DNA from: Streptomyces sp. 35G-GA-8
GTDB lineage: Bacteria > Actinomycetota > Actinomycetes > Streptomycetales > Streptomycetaceae
Direction of reading: 5' to 3'
Length of the DNA: 64,000 nucleotides
NCBI RefSeq assembly: GCF_023534745.1
Contig: NZ_JAMHJQ010000007.1
Span: 353,145 to 417,144, forward strand
The notes beneath the pieces are model-generated. The model was not told the origin of the DNA, did no database searches, and was given only the letters and a program-made list of their open reading frames with translations. Of this stretch, positions 41,184-50,725 are shown piece by piece; position 1 is the first letter of the stretch, and every line of letters begins with the position of its first letter. Position numbers and translations under genes: made by a program.

Positions 41184-41989
41184 GACTTCTTGGCCTTAGC
41201 GGTGTGGGCCGCGACCCAGACGGCAACTGCGATCAAAGCACCCAGACCGAAGATCCAGGCGAAGAGCCCTTCGCTGACCGGGCCGAGGCCACCCAGCTTG
41301 AGACCGCCGGGGCTCTCGGACTGCTCACCGTTCACCGCCTTGACGTAGGCGATGATGTCCTTCTTCTGCTGCTCCGGCATCGTGGAGTCGGGGAAGGACG
41401 GCATGTTCTGCGGGCCGGTCTGCATGGCCTCGTAGATGTGCTTCGGATCCACGCCCTCAAGCGACGGCGCGGTCTTGCCGTGTGTCAGCGCCCCACCCTC
41501 ACCGGTGAAGTTGTGGCACTGGGTGCAGTTGGTACGGAACAGTTCGCCACCGTTGGCGATGTCCGCACCGGCGGGGCTGTACTGCTTCTCGGTCGGTGTG
41601 ATCGGACCGGCGCCGAGGGACGCGACATACGCGGCGAGCTGGTCGATCTCCTTCTGCGAGTAGATGACCTTCTTCTTCGGCACCTGGGCGCCGGGCGCCA
41701 TGGCCGGCATACGGCCGGTGCCGACCTGGAAGTCCACGGCGGCGGAGCCGACGCCGACCAGGCTCGGGCCGTCAGAGGTTCCCTGACCGCCGGTTCCATG
41801 GCAGCTGGCACAGCCGACGGCGTAGAGCTTCTTGCCCTCCTCGATGGCGAGGGACTGGGCGGTTTCGTCAGCCTGCGCCTTGCCCGCGGGCGCGAACGCG
41901 GTGTACAGCCCCCCGGTGGCCGCCAGCGCGAGGAGTAGGACGACGACCGCCGCCAGCGGATGGCGTCGTCGTGCGGAGAGCTTTTTCAC
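41180..41989 (-). CDS. qcrC: Diheme cytochrome c subunit of cytochrome bc1
   Basis: A 269-residue membrane-bound cytochrome c with two heme sites, CASCH (about residue 60) and CTQCH (about residue 160), an N-terminal signal or anchor helix and a C-terminal helix (LFAWIFGLGALIAVAVWVAAH). The diheme form passes electrons directly to the aa3 oxidase in the actinobacterial bcc-aa3 supercomplex, replacing soluble cytochrome c. The start is GTG at 41989; it overlaps qcrA by 4 bp and follows ctaE after 70 bp. Confidence 0.95.
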   Translation of the reverse strand: MKKLSARRRHPLAAVVVLLLALAATGGLYTAFAPAGKAQADETAQSLAIEEGKKLYAVGCASCHGTGGQGTSDGPSLVGVGSAAVDFQVGTGRMPAMAPGAQVPKKKVIYSQKEIDQLAAYVASLGAGPITPTEKQYSPAGADIANGGELFRTNCTQCHNFTGEGGALTHGKTAPSLEGVDPKHIYEAMQTGPQNMPSFPDSTMPEQQKKDIIAYVKAVNGEQSESPGGLKLGGLGPVSEGLFAWIFGLGALIAVAVWVAAHTAKAKKS

Positions 41990-42059
41990 GGATTACCCCG
42001 GTGTCAGGATCTTCTGCGTCGGTGCTTCTGGACTGTGTGCGCTCGGGCGCGGTGCCCGG

Positions 42060-42680
42060 CTACTTGATCAAGTAGATCGTGGCGAAAAGGCCGATCCAGA
42101 CGACATCGACGAAGTGCCAGTAGTAGGACACGACGATGGCGGCGGTCGCCTGCTCGTGGGTGAATCTCTTGGCCGCGTACGTCCTGCCCAGGACGAACAG
42201 GAACGCGATCAGACCCCCCGTCACGTGCAGACCGTGGAAGCCGGTGGTCAGATAGAACACCGAGCCGTACGGGTCGGAGGAGAGCGAGATGCCGTCCTTC
42301 TTGACCAGCTCGGTGTACTCGAAGACCTGGCCTCCGATGAAGATCGCACCCATCACGAACGTGATCACGAACCAGGTGCGGAGCTTCTTCACGTCACCTC
42401 GCTCGGCGGCGAAGACGCCGAGCTGACAGGTGAGGGAGGAGAGCACCAGGATCGTGGTGTTCGTTGCCGAGAACGGGATGTTCAGGGCATGAGCCATTTC
42501 CTTCCAGTACTCGGCTCCCATCACCGATCGCAGGGTGAAGTACATCGCGAAGAGGGCCGCGAAGAACATCAGCTCGGAACTCAGCCAAATGATGGTTCCG
42601 ACGCTGGTGAGGTTCGGTCGATTGACCGACGGGTGCGCGTGCCCGGTTTCTACTGTCGTTGCTGTCGCCACGACCGACAT
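42060..42680 (-). CDS. ctaE: Cytochrome c oxidase subunit III
   Basis: A 206-residue five-helix COX3 protein. Recognisable segments are [58 protein letters not shown] and [22 protein letters not shown] at the C-terminus. It stabilises subunit I of the aa3 oxidase. It is the first gene of the qcr operon, so complexes III and IV are co-expressed. The ATG at 42680 faces the receiver-like gene, leaving about 196 bp for divergent promoters. Confidence 0.95.
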   Translation of the reverse strand: MSVVATATTVETGHAHPSVNRPNLTSVGTIIWLSSELMFFAALFAMYFTLRSVMGAEYWKEMAHALNIPFSATNTTILVLSSLTCQLGVFAAERGDVKKLRTWFVITFVMGAIFIGGQVFEYTELVKKDGISLSSDPYGSVFYLTTGFHGLHVTGGLIAFLFVLGRTYAAKRFTHEQATAAIVVSYYWHFVDVVWIGLFATIYLIK

Positions 42681-42876
42681 TATGTCGGTCGCTTATCCCG
42701 CCCTGACCCCGGGGGTGCCGTTCGGTGTGTCCACGGGGTGTGCCCTGCTCGAACAGCCCGGCGAAGGGGTGTCATTACCCGTGCTGACATGGTGTCCGAC
42801 GGAGTAGCATCCGCGGCATCGGTTCATGGCAACGACGCCCTGAAGCCCTCGCAGACACTGATGTCACGGAGGAACA

Positions 42877-43278
42877 ATGCAGCCGACCGCCACGGTGCTG
42901 GTCTACAGCGACGACGCGAACACCCGCGAGCAGGTCCGGCTGGCAGCGGGACGCCGGCCGGCCGCCGATGTGCCGCCCGTCGAGTTCCTGGAGTGCGCCA
43001 CTCTGCCCGCGGTGCTCAAGCAGCTGGACAAGGGCGGCGTCGACGTCTGCGTGCTGGACGGCGAGACGGTCCCGGCGGGCGGCATGGGGGTCTGCCGGCA
43101 GATCAAGGACGAGATCTTCAACTGCCCGCCCGTGCTGCTGCTGATCGGCCGCCCGCAGGACGCCTGGCTGGCCACCTGGAGCCGCGCGGACGCCGCGGTG
43201 ACGCTTCCGGTCGAGCCGGTCGGCTTCGCGGAGGCGCTGGCCTCCCTGCTGCGCACCAGGCTCTCCGTGGACGCCTGA
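42877..43278 (+). CDS. Stand-alone receiver-like protein lacking the conserved lysine
   Basis: A 133-residue single-domain protein resembling a response-regulator receiver: acidic pair at VYSDDANT, central VCVLDGETVPAGGMGVCRQIKD where the Asp aligns with the phospho-acceptor, and VLLLIGRPQD. The conserved Lys-Pro switch is replaced (LPVEPVGF), so phosphorylation-dependent signalling is doubtful. There is no output domain. GGAGG lies 4-5 nt before the ATG. It is divergent from ctaE. Function unknown; conserved position next to the cytochrome genes would suggest a respiratory link. Confidence 0.78.
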   Translation: MQPTATVLVYSDDANTREQVRLAAGRRPAADVPPVEFLECATLPAVLKQLDKGGVDVCVLDGETVPAGGMGVCRQIKDEIFNCPPVLLLIGRPQDAWLATWSRADAAVTLPVEPVGFAEALASLLRTRLSVDA

Positions 43279-43295
43279 GGGCCACGCACGACTGA

Positions 43296-43329
43296 GGGCC
43301 GCGGACGTCGGCCAGGACGTCCACGGCCC
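43296..43329. terminator. Bidirectional terminator
   Basis: A 13-bp stem with one mismatch (43296-43309 with 43316-43329) and a 6-nt loop between the convergent receiver-like and L,D-transpeptidase genes. Confidence 0.75.
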
Positions 43330-43361
43330 CTTCTCGGACCATGCGGTTCGGTTCCCCGGAT

Positions 43362-44612
43362 TCAGACGACGGGACGGAGCCTCGCCTTGTCGGCGGGGCT
43401 GCTGCCCTCCCGTGTACCGGCCTGGAGGACGCTGCCCTCGCGCCAGTCCTTCCAGTCCACGTTCCAGTCGCCGTAGCCGTTGCCGAAGTCCTCCATGTAG
43501 TCCCCGGCGCTGTTGATGACCTGGACGATGTCGCCCTCCTGGACGGTCTCGAAGAACCAGGCGGCGTTGCCGGTGGACATGCCCACGCAGCCGTGGCTGA
43601 CGTTCGCGGACCCCTGCGAGCCCACGGACCATGGCGCGGCGTGTACGTACTCACCGCTCCAGGTGACGCGGGTGGCCCAGTAGACGGGCAGGTCGTAGCC
43701 CTCGCCGCCGCCGATGCCCACGCTGGTGCCGCGCATCCGTACGAAGTACTCCTGGCCCAGTACGACCTTGATGCCGTTACGCGTGGAGAAGCCGGGCTTG
43801 CCGGTGGTCACCGGAATGCTGTTGATCTCTTCCCCGTTGACGTAGACCGTCATGTAGTGCGCGCTGGCGTCGACGATGGCCTCGACCCGGTCGCCGGTCT
43901 TCATCTTGATCGGCTTGACCGTCCCGCCGTACAGCTTGTCGCTGATCTTCACACCTTCGAGGGTGCTCCACGCGGTGACGGTCCCGTTGGCGGGCCAGTA
44001 GTCCTTGGGGCGGTAGTGGAGTTCGGTTTCGTCCACCCAGTGCCAGGCGCCGCCGTCCGCGGCGGGCTGGGAGCGGACCTTCAGGGACCGCTCGACCACG
44101 TCCCTGGCCTTCTTGGAGGTGACCGGCTCGCTGAGCGTGGCGGTGATGGGCTGACCGACCCCGTACTCGCCGGAGTCCGGGCCGAATTCGACGGTGAGCT
44201 TCTTCTTGGCGGGGCGAGTATCGAAGGTGAGCGTCCGGAGCCCGGGGGCACCCTTCTTGCTCTCCGTGGAGACCTTGACGGTGTAGCGGCTGCCGGCGGC
44301 CAGGGGCGCCGTGGAGTGCCAGCGTGTGCCGTCGGCGGCGAGTTCGCCGGCCAGGTAGTGGCCCGTCTTGTCGACAGCGGTGACGTCGGTGATCTTGCCA
44401 TCGGCCCCTGTGGAGGTGACTTCGAGGGGCTTGTCCGGGTCGGCCTTGGTCTTGCCCGCGGACGTACTGAAGGAGATCTTGCCGGTGGCGTCGGACGGCT
44501 TGGCGGAGAGCGGGTGCTTCTCGTTGCCGCCGCACGCGGTCGCGCTCGCCCAGAGGGACACGACCAGCAGGGTGCAGCTCAAGACAGTGCGCAAGCGTGG
44601 CGTGTGATTCAT
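43362..44612 (-). CDS. L,D-transpeptidase lipoprotein
   Basis: A 416-residue exported protein with a signal peptide and probable lipobox (SATAC, about residue 27), two Ig-like domains (about 40-250) and a C-terminal YkuD domain. The catalytic motif is ANVSHGCVGMS (His and nucleophile Cys), with HAAPW before it. L,D-transpeptidases make 3-3 cross-links in peptidoglycan or attach proteins. The ATG at 44612 is used; a GTG two codons upstream (44618) is possible. Its place between two cytochrome oxidase operons is probably historical. Confidence 0.92.
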   Translation of the reverse strand: MNHTPRLRTVLSCTLLVVSLWASATACGGNEKHPLSAKPSDATGKISFSTSAGKTKADPDKPLEVTSTGADGKITDVTAVDKTGHYLAGELAADGTRWHSTAPLAAGSRYTVKVSTESKKGAPGLRTLTFDTRPAKKKLTVEFGPDSGEYGVGQPITATLSEPVTSKKARDVVERSLKVRSQPAADGGAWHWVDETELHYRPKDYWPANGTVTAWSTLEGVKISDKLYGGTVKPIKMKTGDRVEAIVDASAHYMTVYVNGEEINSIPVTTGKPGFSTRNGIKVVLGQEYFVRMRGTSVGIGGGEGYDLPVYWATRVTWSGEYVHAAPWSVGSQGSANVSHGCVGMSTGNAAWFFETVQEGDIVQVINSAGDYMEDFGNGYGDWNVDWKDWREGSVLQAGTREGSSPADKARLRPVV

Positions 44613-44670
44613 GAGCACAAGATAAGAACGCCTGCCGCTTTTGCGCGCGGTGAGAAGAGCAAACGGGGGA

Positions 44671-44698
44671 CCCGAGCACTCCGCATGGAATGCTCGGG
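44671..44698 (-). terminator. Terminator of the ctaC-ctaD-ctaF operon
   Basis: A stem of CCCGAGCA with TGCTCGGG plus inner TCC/GGA lies 21 bp beyond the ctaF stop and ends transcription before the L,D-transpeptidase gene. Confidence 0.75.
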
Positions 44699-44718
44699 CC
44701 CCGGGTTCACTCGGAGTG

Positions 44719-45117
44719 CTACTGGTTCTGGTTCTCGCCCCGGTAGAACTCGAAGACCCAGCCCCAGAGGCCGATCAGGATCAGTGGTGCCGAGAAGTAA
44801 AGCAGCCACCAGCCGATAGCGATACCCAGGAAGGCGAGCGCACCACCGACGGCGAGCGAGAACGGCTGCCAGCTGTGCGGGGCGAAGAACCCCACCTCGC
44901 CGGCCTCGTCCGCGACATCGGCCTCCTTGTTGTCCTGAGCCAGCGCGTCCATCCGGCGAGCCGTGAAGGCCAGATAGAACCCGATCATGATGCTCAGGCC
45001 GAAGGCCAGGAACAGCGCCGTCGTACCGACCGGCTCCTTCGACCAGACGCCGTAGACAACGGCGGTGGCGAGGATGAAGACGCTCAGCCAGATGAACAGC
45101 CTGCCTTGGATCTTCAC
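44719..45117 (-). CDS. ctaF: Cytochrome c oxidase subunit 4 (actinobacterial type)
   Basis: A 132-residue protein with four hydrophobic helices (about 6-26, 31-52, 86-103 and 105-124) separated by a charged loop. It matches the small actinobacterial subunit IV of the aa3 oxidase by size, helix pattern, the ending [11 protein letters not shown] and position after ctaD. Its ATG overlaps the ctaD stop by 4 bp. Confidence 0.92.
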   Translation of the reverse strand: MKIQGRLFIWLSVFILATAVVYGVWSKEPVGTTALFLAFGLSIMIGFYLAFTARRMDALAQDNKEADVADEAGEVGFFAPHSWQPFSLAVGGALAFLGIAIGWWLLYFSAPLILIGLWGWVFEFYRGENQNQ

Positions 45118-46853
45118 TTGCCGACCTCCTTGCCACCCGCGAGGGCGGTGTCCTTGTGGCCGTCGAGCTCAAGGTGTTCCAGTGCGGCGATCTCCGGGTG
45201 GTGCAGATCGAACGCCGGCGATTCGGAACGGATGCGCGGCAGCGTGAGGAAGTTGTGCCGCGGCGGCGGGCAGGAAGTCGCCCATTCGAGCGAACGGCCG
45301 TAGCCCCACGGGTCGTCGACCTCGATCTTCTTGCCGTACTTGGCCGTCTTCCAGACGTTGTAGAAGAACGGCAGGACGGAGGCGCCGAGGACGAACGAGC
45401 TGATCGTGGAGATGGTGTTCAGCGCGGTGAAGCCGTCGGCGGCGAGATAGTCCGCGTAACGGCGCGGCATACCTTCGGCGCCCAGCCAGTGCTGGACGAG
45501 GAAGGTGCCGTGGAAGCCGATGAACAGCGTCCAGAACGTGATCTTCCCGAGCCGCTCGTCCAGCATCTTGCCGGTGAACTTCGGCCACCAGAAGTGGAAT
45601 CCGGCGAACATCGCGAACACCACGGTGCCGAACACGACGTAGTGGAAGTGCGCCACCACGAAGTAGGAGTCGGACACATGGAAGTCCATCGGCGGCGACG
45701 CCAGGATCACACCGGTCAGACCACCGAACACGAAGGTGATCAGGAATCCGATCGTCCACAGCATCGGTGTCTCGAAGGACAGTGAGCCCTTCCACATCGT
45801 GCCGATCCAGTTGAAGAACTTCACACCGGTGGGCACCGCGATCAGGAAGGTCATGAAGGAGAAGAACGGCAACAACACGCCGCCCGTCACATACATGTGG
45901 TGCGCCCATACCGTCACCGACAGGCCCGCGATCGCGATCGTCGCCGCCACCAGACCGATGTAACCGAACATCGGCTTGCGCGAGAAGACCGGGATCACTT
46001 CGGAGACGATGCCGAAGAACGGCAAGGCGATGATGTACACCTCTGGATGCCCGAAGAACCAGAACAGGTGCTGCCACAACAACGCCCCGCCATTGGCGGA
46101 GTTGAAGATCTGCGCACCGAACTTGCGGTCGGCCTCCAGCGCGAAGAGCGCGGCGGCAAGCACCGGGAAGGCCAGCAGGACCAGCACACCGGTCAGCAGC
46201 ACGTTCCAGGTGAAGATCGGCATCCGGAACATCGTCATGCCGGGGGCGCGCATGCAGATGATCGTGGTGATGAAGTTGACCGAACCGAGGATCGTGCCGA
46301 AGCCGGAGAAGGCCAGACCCATGATCCACAGGTCCGCGCCGATGCCCGGCGAACGCACCGCGTCAGACAGCGGCGAGTACGCGAACCAGCCGAAGTCGGC
46401 GGCGCCCTGGGGGGTGAGGAAACCGCTCACGGCGATGATCGAGCCGAAGAGGTAGAGCCAGTACGCGAACATGTTCAGCCGCGGGAACGCCACATCGGGC
46501 GCGCCGATCTGCAGCGGCATGATCCAGTTCGCGAATCCGGCGAAGAGCGGCGTCGCGAACATCAGCAGCATGATCGTGCCGTGCATCGTGAACGCCTGGT
46601 TGAACTGCTCGTTCGACATGATCTGCGTACCGGGACGGGCCAGTTCGGCGCGCATGAAGAGCGCCATCAGACCGCCGATGCAGAAGAACGCGAACGACGT
46701 GACCAGGTACATCGTGCCGATCGTCTTGTGATCTGTGGTGGTCAGCCACTTCACGACGACATTGCCCGGCTGCTTGCGCCGTACCGGCAGCTCGCTCTCG
46801 TAGGAGTCGTCAGCTGCTGCGGCGGCACCCTGGGGTTCGTTGAGGATGCTCAC
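45114..46853 (-). CDS. ctaD: Cytochrome c oxidase subunit I
   Basis: A 579-residue heme-copper oxidase subunit with 12 helices. Ligand His residues are in [12 protein letters not shown] (heme a), [14 protein letters not shown] with the Tyr of the His-Tyr crosslink, VWAHHMY (CuB) and [11 protein letters not shown] (hemes). It reduces oxygen to water and pumps protons. The GTG at 46853 forms a GTGA overlap with the ctaC stop, and GGAG lies upstream. C-terminal about 40 residues are a variable hydrophilic tail. Confidence 0.96.
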   Translation of the reverse strand: MSILNEPQGAAAAADDSYESELPVRRKQPGNVVVKWLTTTDHKTIGTMYLVTSFAFFCIGGLMALFMRAELARPGTQIMSNEQFNQAFTMHGTIMLLMFATPLFAGFANWIMPLQIGAPDVAFPRLNMFAYWLYLFGSIIAVSGFLTPQGAADFGWFAYSPLSDAVRSPGIGADLWIMGLAFSGFGTILGSVNFITTIICMRAPGMTMFRMPIFTWNVLLTGVLVLLAFPVLAAALFALEADRKFGAQIFNSANGGALLWQHLFWFFGHPEVYIIALPFFGIVSEVIPVFSRKPMFGYIGLVAATIAIAGLSVTVWAHHMYVTGGVLLPFFSFMTFLIAVPTGVKFFNWIGTMWKGSLSFETPMLWTIGFLITFVFGGLTGVILASPPMDFHVSDSYFVVAHFHYVVFGTVVFAMFAGFHFWWPKFTGKMLDERLGKITFWTLFIGFHGTFLVQHWLGAEGMPRRYADYLAADGFTALNTISTISSFVLGASVLPFFYNVWKTAKYGKKIEVDDPWGYGRSLEWATSCPPPRHNFLTLPRIRSESPAFDLHHPEIAALEHLELDGHKDTALAGGKEVGK

Positions 46854-47812
46854 AGTTTGTTCGTCTCCGCGTTCTTGGCCGGATCCGTCTGCGCGATGCC
46901 CGACGGGATGTAGCCGCTCTGGCCCTTCTTGGCCAGATCCTCCAAGTGCTGCTGGTAGCGCTCCGGGGAGACCACCTTGACGTTGAAGAGCATCCGCGAG
47001 TGGTCGACGCCGCAGAGCTCGGCGCACTTGCCCAGGAAGGTGCCCTCCTGGTTCGGGGTCACCTCGAAGGAGTTGGTGTGCCCCGGGATGACGTCCTGCT
47101 TCATCAGGAACGGCACCACCCAGAAGGAGTGGATGACATCACGCGACGTGAGGATGAACCGGACCTTCTCGCCCTTGGGGAGCCACAGCGTCGGACCCGG
47201 GTTCCCGGTCTGCGGGTTCCGCTGGCCCGGCACACCGGCGTCGTAGACGCCCTCGGCACCCTTGGGGAACTGGTCGGTGAACCGCTTCGGGATGGCATCG
47301 AGCTCCGGGGGGATCTCGTTGCCCGTGGAGGTGTTGCCGTCCACGTTCTCGATGTAGTTGAAGCCCCAGCTCCACTGGTAGCCGACCACGTTCACGGTGT
47401 GGGCCGGCTTCTCGGAGAGCGAGAGGAGCTTCGACTCGTCCCGGGCGGTGAAGTAGAACAGCACCGAGACGATGATGAGCGGGACCACGGTGTACAGCGC
47501 CTCGATGGGCATGTTGTACCGGGTCTGCGGAGGTACCTCCACCTTGGTGCGGCTGCGCCGGTGGAAGATGATGCTCCACAGGATCAGACCCCATACCAGG
47601 ATGCCCGTGACGAGCGCTGCCGCCCACGAGCCCTGCCAGAGGGAGAGGATCCGGGGAGCCTCCTCCGTCACTGGGGTGGGCATTCCAAGGCGGGGGAAGT
47701 CCTTGTATGTGCAACCGGTGGCGGTCGCGAGGATCAGGCCCGCAGTCAGCACCTGCGGCAGCTTCCGCCGCATCGGGCGCCGCGACGAGCGGTCGGAGCC
47801 GTTGGGACTCAC
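46850..47812 (-). CDS. ctaC: Cytochrome c oxidase subunit II
   Basis: A 320-residue subunit with a signal peptide and lipobox-like Cys (LILATATGC, about residue 34), two transmembrane helices and a periplasmic cupredoxin domain. The CuA site is [12 protein letters not shown], with the upstream His in RDVIHSFWV. It accepts electrons from QcrC. The GTG at 47812 is supported by GGAAGG 6 nt upstream. It is first in the ctaC-ctaD-ctaF operon. Confidence 0.95.
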   Translation of the reverse strand: MSPNGSDRSSRRPMRRKLPQVLTAGLILATATGCTYKDFPRLGMPTPVTEEAPRILSLWQGSWAAALVTGILVWGLILWSIIFHRRSRTKVEVPPQTRYNMPIEALYTVVPLIIVSVLFYFTARDESKLLSLSEKPAHTVNVVGYQWSWGFNYIENVDGNTSTGNEIPPELDAIPKRFTDQFPKGAEGVYDAGVPGQRNPQTGNPGPTLWLPKGEKVRFILTSRDVIHSFWVVPFLMKQDVIPGHTNSFEVTPNQEGTFLGKCAELCGVDHSRMLFNVKVVSPERYQQHLEDLAKKGQSGYIPSGIAQTDPAKNAETNKL

Positions 47813-48090
47813 GTAGCGCCTTCCCGAGAGTCTCGCCCGCGCGGTCGGCTGCGGCCATCTCCTGGTCGGTCGCCGGCCCACGCAGGCAGGGGTTTGGATG
47901 TTTATGCGGACCAAACCCTACTGGACGCGATTTAGGGCCGTGCGGGGAGGGTGCCCAACGCGCCGCCCGACTCCACGAAGGGGTGGACTTGCCGTTCCCG
48001 GGGCTCTCCCGGGGCCTTGGAAGGGCCGCTTCCGGGGCGCTTCTGACGCTCCCTCCGGATAACCGGAACCGGCGCGCGTTAGCGTGGGGC

Positions 48091-49476
48091 GTGGCCTACT
48101 TCGACGTCGCTTCCTCGGCTCCGCTGCACCCTGTCGCCCGGCAGGCTCTCCAGGCTTCCCTGGACGAGGGCTGGGCCGACCCCGCCCGGCTCTACCGCGA
48201 GGGCCGGCGGGCCGCGGTGCTGCTGGACGCGGCGCGCGAGGCCGCCGCCGAGGCCGTCGGATGCCGCCCCGACGAACTGGTTTTCACTCCTTCGGGGACA
48301 CATGCGGTGCATTCCGGAATGTCGGGCGCGCTGTCGGGGCGCCGGCGTATCGGGCGGCACGCGGTGGTCTCCGCGGTGGAGCACTCCTCGGTGCTCCACG
48401 CGGCGGCGGCCCATGAGGCGGCGACCGGCGGCGCGGTGACCGAGGTGCCGGTGGACCGGCTCGGCGCGGTGTCGCCCGACGCGTACGCGGGAGCGCTGCG
48501 CGAGGACACGGCGCTGGCCTGTCTCCAGTCGGCCAACCACGAGGTGGGTACGGAGCAGCCGGTGGCGGCCGTCGCCGAGGCGTGCCGCAGCCGGGGCGTA
48601 CCGCTGCTGGTGGACGCGGCGCAGTCGCTGGGCTGGGGCCCGGTGGAGGGCGCGTGGTCGCTGCTGACGGGCAGCGCGCACAAGTGGGGCGGCCCGGCGG
48701 GCGTGGGGCTGCTCGCCGTACGCAAGGGTGTCCGGTTCGCCCCGGGGGGTCCGGCCGACGAGCGGGAGTCGGGGCGCGCTCCCGGGTTCCAGAACATCCC
48801 GGCGATCGTGGCCGCGGTGGCCTCGCTGCGGGCGGTACGCGCGGAGGCCGCGGACGAGTCGGTGCGGCTGCGGGCGCTGGTGGACCGGATCAGGACGCGG
48901 GTGCCCGAGCTGGTGCCCGATGTGGAGGTGGTGGGCGATCCGGACCGCCGGCTCCCCCATCTCGTCACGTTCTCCTGTCTCTATGTCGATGGAGAGGCGC
49001 TGCTGCACGAGCTGGACCGGGCGGGGTTCTCCGTCTCCTCCGGCTCCTCCTGTACGAGCAGCACGCTGACCCCGAGCCATGTGCTGCGGGCGATGGGCGT
49101 GCTGTCGGAGGGGAACGTCCGGATCTCGCTGCCCCCCGGCACGCCGGAGACGGATGTGGACGGGTTCCTGGAGGTGCTGCCCTCGGTGGTGTCCGGCGTA
49201 CGGGAGCGCCTGGGAGCGCCGGTCTCCGCCGCCGGGTCCCCGGGCATGGAGCCGTCGCTGGTGGTGGACGCGCTCGGCAAGCGGTGCCCGATTCCGGTGA
49301 TCGAGCTGGCGAAGGTGTTCGGCGACGTACCGGTGGGCGGGACGGTGACGGTGCTCTCGGACGACGAGGCGGCGCGGCTGGACATTCCGGCGTGGTGCGA
49401 GATGCGCGGCCAGGAGTACGTGGGCGAGCGGCCGGCGGACCACGGTGTCGCGTATGTGGTCCGCCGGATGTCGTAG
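48091..49476 (+). CDS. Cysteine desulfurase fused to a TusA-type sulfurtransferase domain
   Basis: A 461-residue two-domain protein. Residues 1 to about 370 are a NifS/IscS-type class V PLP enzyme: AVEHSSVLHA, SANHEVGTEQP, LLVDAAQSLG, the PLP lysine in LTGSAHKWGGP, and active-site Cys in SSGSSCTSSTLTPSHVLRAMG. Residues about 390-461 are a TusA/SirA domain with its CPIP motif (LGKRCPIPVIELAK). The enzyme could move persulfide sulfur directly to its own carrier domain. The GTG at 48091 lacks a ribosome site but has a TAGCGT hexamer 8 nt upstream, so a leaderless mRNA is possible. Converges with the PfkB gene (9-bp gap). Confidence 0.9.
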   Translation: MAYFDVASSAPLHPVARQALQASLDEGWADPARLYREGRRAAVLLDAAREAAAEAVGCRPDELVFTPSGTHAVHSGMSGALSGRRRIGRHAVVSAVEHSSVLHAAAAHEAATGGAVTEVPVDRLGAVSPDAYAGALREDTALACLQSANHEVGTEQPVAAVAEACRSRGVPLLVDAAQSLGWGPVEGAWSLLTGSAHKWGGPAGVGLLAVRKGVRFAPGGPADERESGRAPGFQNIPAIVAAVASLRAVRAEAADESVRLRALVDRIRTRVPELVPDVEVVGDPDRRLPHLVTFSCLYVDGEALLHELDRAGFSVSSGSSCTSSTLTPSHVLRAMGVLSEGNVRISLPPGTPETDVDGFLEVLPSVVSGVRERLGAPVSAAGSPGMEPSLVVDALGKRCPIPVIELAKVFGDVPVGGTVTVLSDDEAARLDIPAWCEMRGQEYVGERPADHGVAYVVRRMS

Positions 49477-49485
49477 AGCGTGGAG

Positions 49486-50460
49486 TCAGGCCAGGTGGGC
49501 CTGGACCTCGGCGGCGGCGTCATGGCCGTACGCCTTGGTGAAGCGCTCCATGAAGTGGGTCCGGCGCAGGGTGTACTCCTGCGTGCCGACGGTCTCGATG
49601 ACGAGGGTCGCGAGCATGCAGCCGACCTGGGCCGCGCGCTCCAGCCCGACGCCCCAGGCGAGGCCCGAGAGGAATCCGGCGCGGAAGGCGTCGCCGACGC
49701 CCGTCGGGTCGGCCTTGGTCTCCTCCTCGGGGCAGCCGACGATGATCGGCTCCTCGCCGACGCGGTCGATACGGACGCCGTTCTTGCCGAGCGTCGTGAC
49801 GCGGTGGCCGACCCGGGAGAGGATCTCGGCGTCCGACCAGCCGGTCTTGGACTCGATGAGCCCCTTCTCGTACTCGTTCGAGAAGAGATAGGTGGCGCCG
49901 TCGAGCAGGGTGCGGATCTCGTCCGAGCCCATGCGCGCGATCTGCTGCGAGAAGTCCGCGGCGAACGGGATCCCGCGGGTGCGGCACTCCTCGGTGTGGC
50001 GGAGCATCCCCTCGGGGTCGTCCGCGCCGATCAGCACCAGGTCCAGGCCGCCGACGCGGTCGGCGACCTTCTTCAGCTCGATCAGCCGGGCCTCGCTCAT
50101 CGCGCCCGTGTAGAAGGAGCCGATCTGGTTGTGGTCGGCGTCGGTCGTGCAGACGAAGCGGGCCGTGTGCAGGACCTCGGAGATACGGACCGACAGGGTG
50201 TCGACCCCGTGGCGGTCCAGCCAGGCGCGGTACTCGTCGAAGTCCGCACCGGCCGCGCCGACCAGGATGGGAGCTGTGCCCAGCTGGCCCATGCCGAAGC
50301 AGATGTTGGCTCCGACACCGCCCCTGCGCACATCGAGGTTGTCGACCAGGAAGGAAAGGGAGACCGTGTGGAGCTGCTCGGCGACCAGCTGGTCGGCGAA
50401 GCGGCCGGGGAAGGTCATCAGATGGTCGGTGGCGATGGAGCCGGTGACTGCGATTCGCAC
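49486..50460 (-). CDS. PfkB-family carbohydrate/nucleoside kinase
   Basis: A 324-residue ribokinase-like enzyme. The N-terminal GGVGANICFGMGQLG motif and the C-terminal DPTGVGDAFRAGFLSGL motif with the catalytic Asp are typical of PfkB kinases. The closest type by eye is the actinobacterial adenosine/sugar kinase group, but the substrate is not decidable. The GTG at 50460 follows AGGAG. No sugar-uptake gene is near. Confidence 0.9.
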   Translation of the reverse strand: MRIAVTGSIATDHLMTFPGRFADQLVAEQLHTVSLSFLVDNLDVRRGGVGANICFGMGQLGTAPILVGAAGADFDEYRAWLDRHGVDTLSVRISEVLHTARFVCTTDADHNQIGSFYTGAMSEARLIELKKVADRVGGLDLVLIGADDPEGMLRHTEECRTRGIPFAADFSQQIARMGSDEIRTLLDGATYLFSNEYEKGLIESKTGWSDAEILSRVGHRVTTLGKNGVRIDRVGEEPIIVGCPEEETKADPTGVGDAFRAGFLSGLAWGVGLERAAQVGCMLATLVIETVGTQEYTLRRTHFMERFTKAYGHDAAAEVQAHLA

Positions 50461-50725
50461 GGCGTGAACGCTCCTGATGAGGAGAACGGTTGACAGTTCA
50501 CGCTATCGGGTCCCCGGCGACCTTCCTAAGCTCACTAACCGCCTGATAGCGGTGTCTTCTCGGCGAAACGGGCGGTCATACGGGGCGGATACGGGACGCG
50601 GATACCGGACAACGTCCGGCCCGGACACCCACTCGGCGCACTCCGGGGAACCGCCCGTTCCTCCGTTCCGTCCCACCGGCGTCAGGGGACGACCCGGGAC
50701 GATGCACAGCCGAAGGAGCGCAGCG

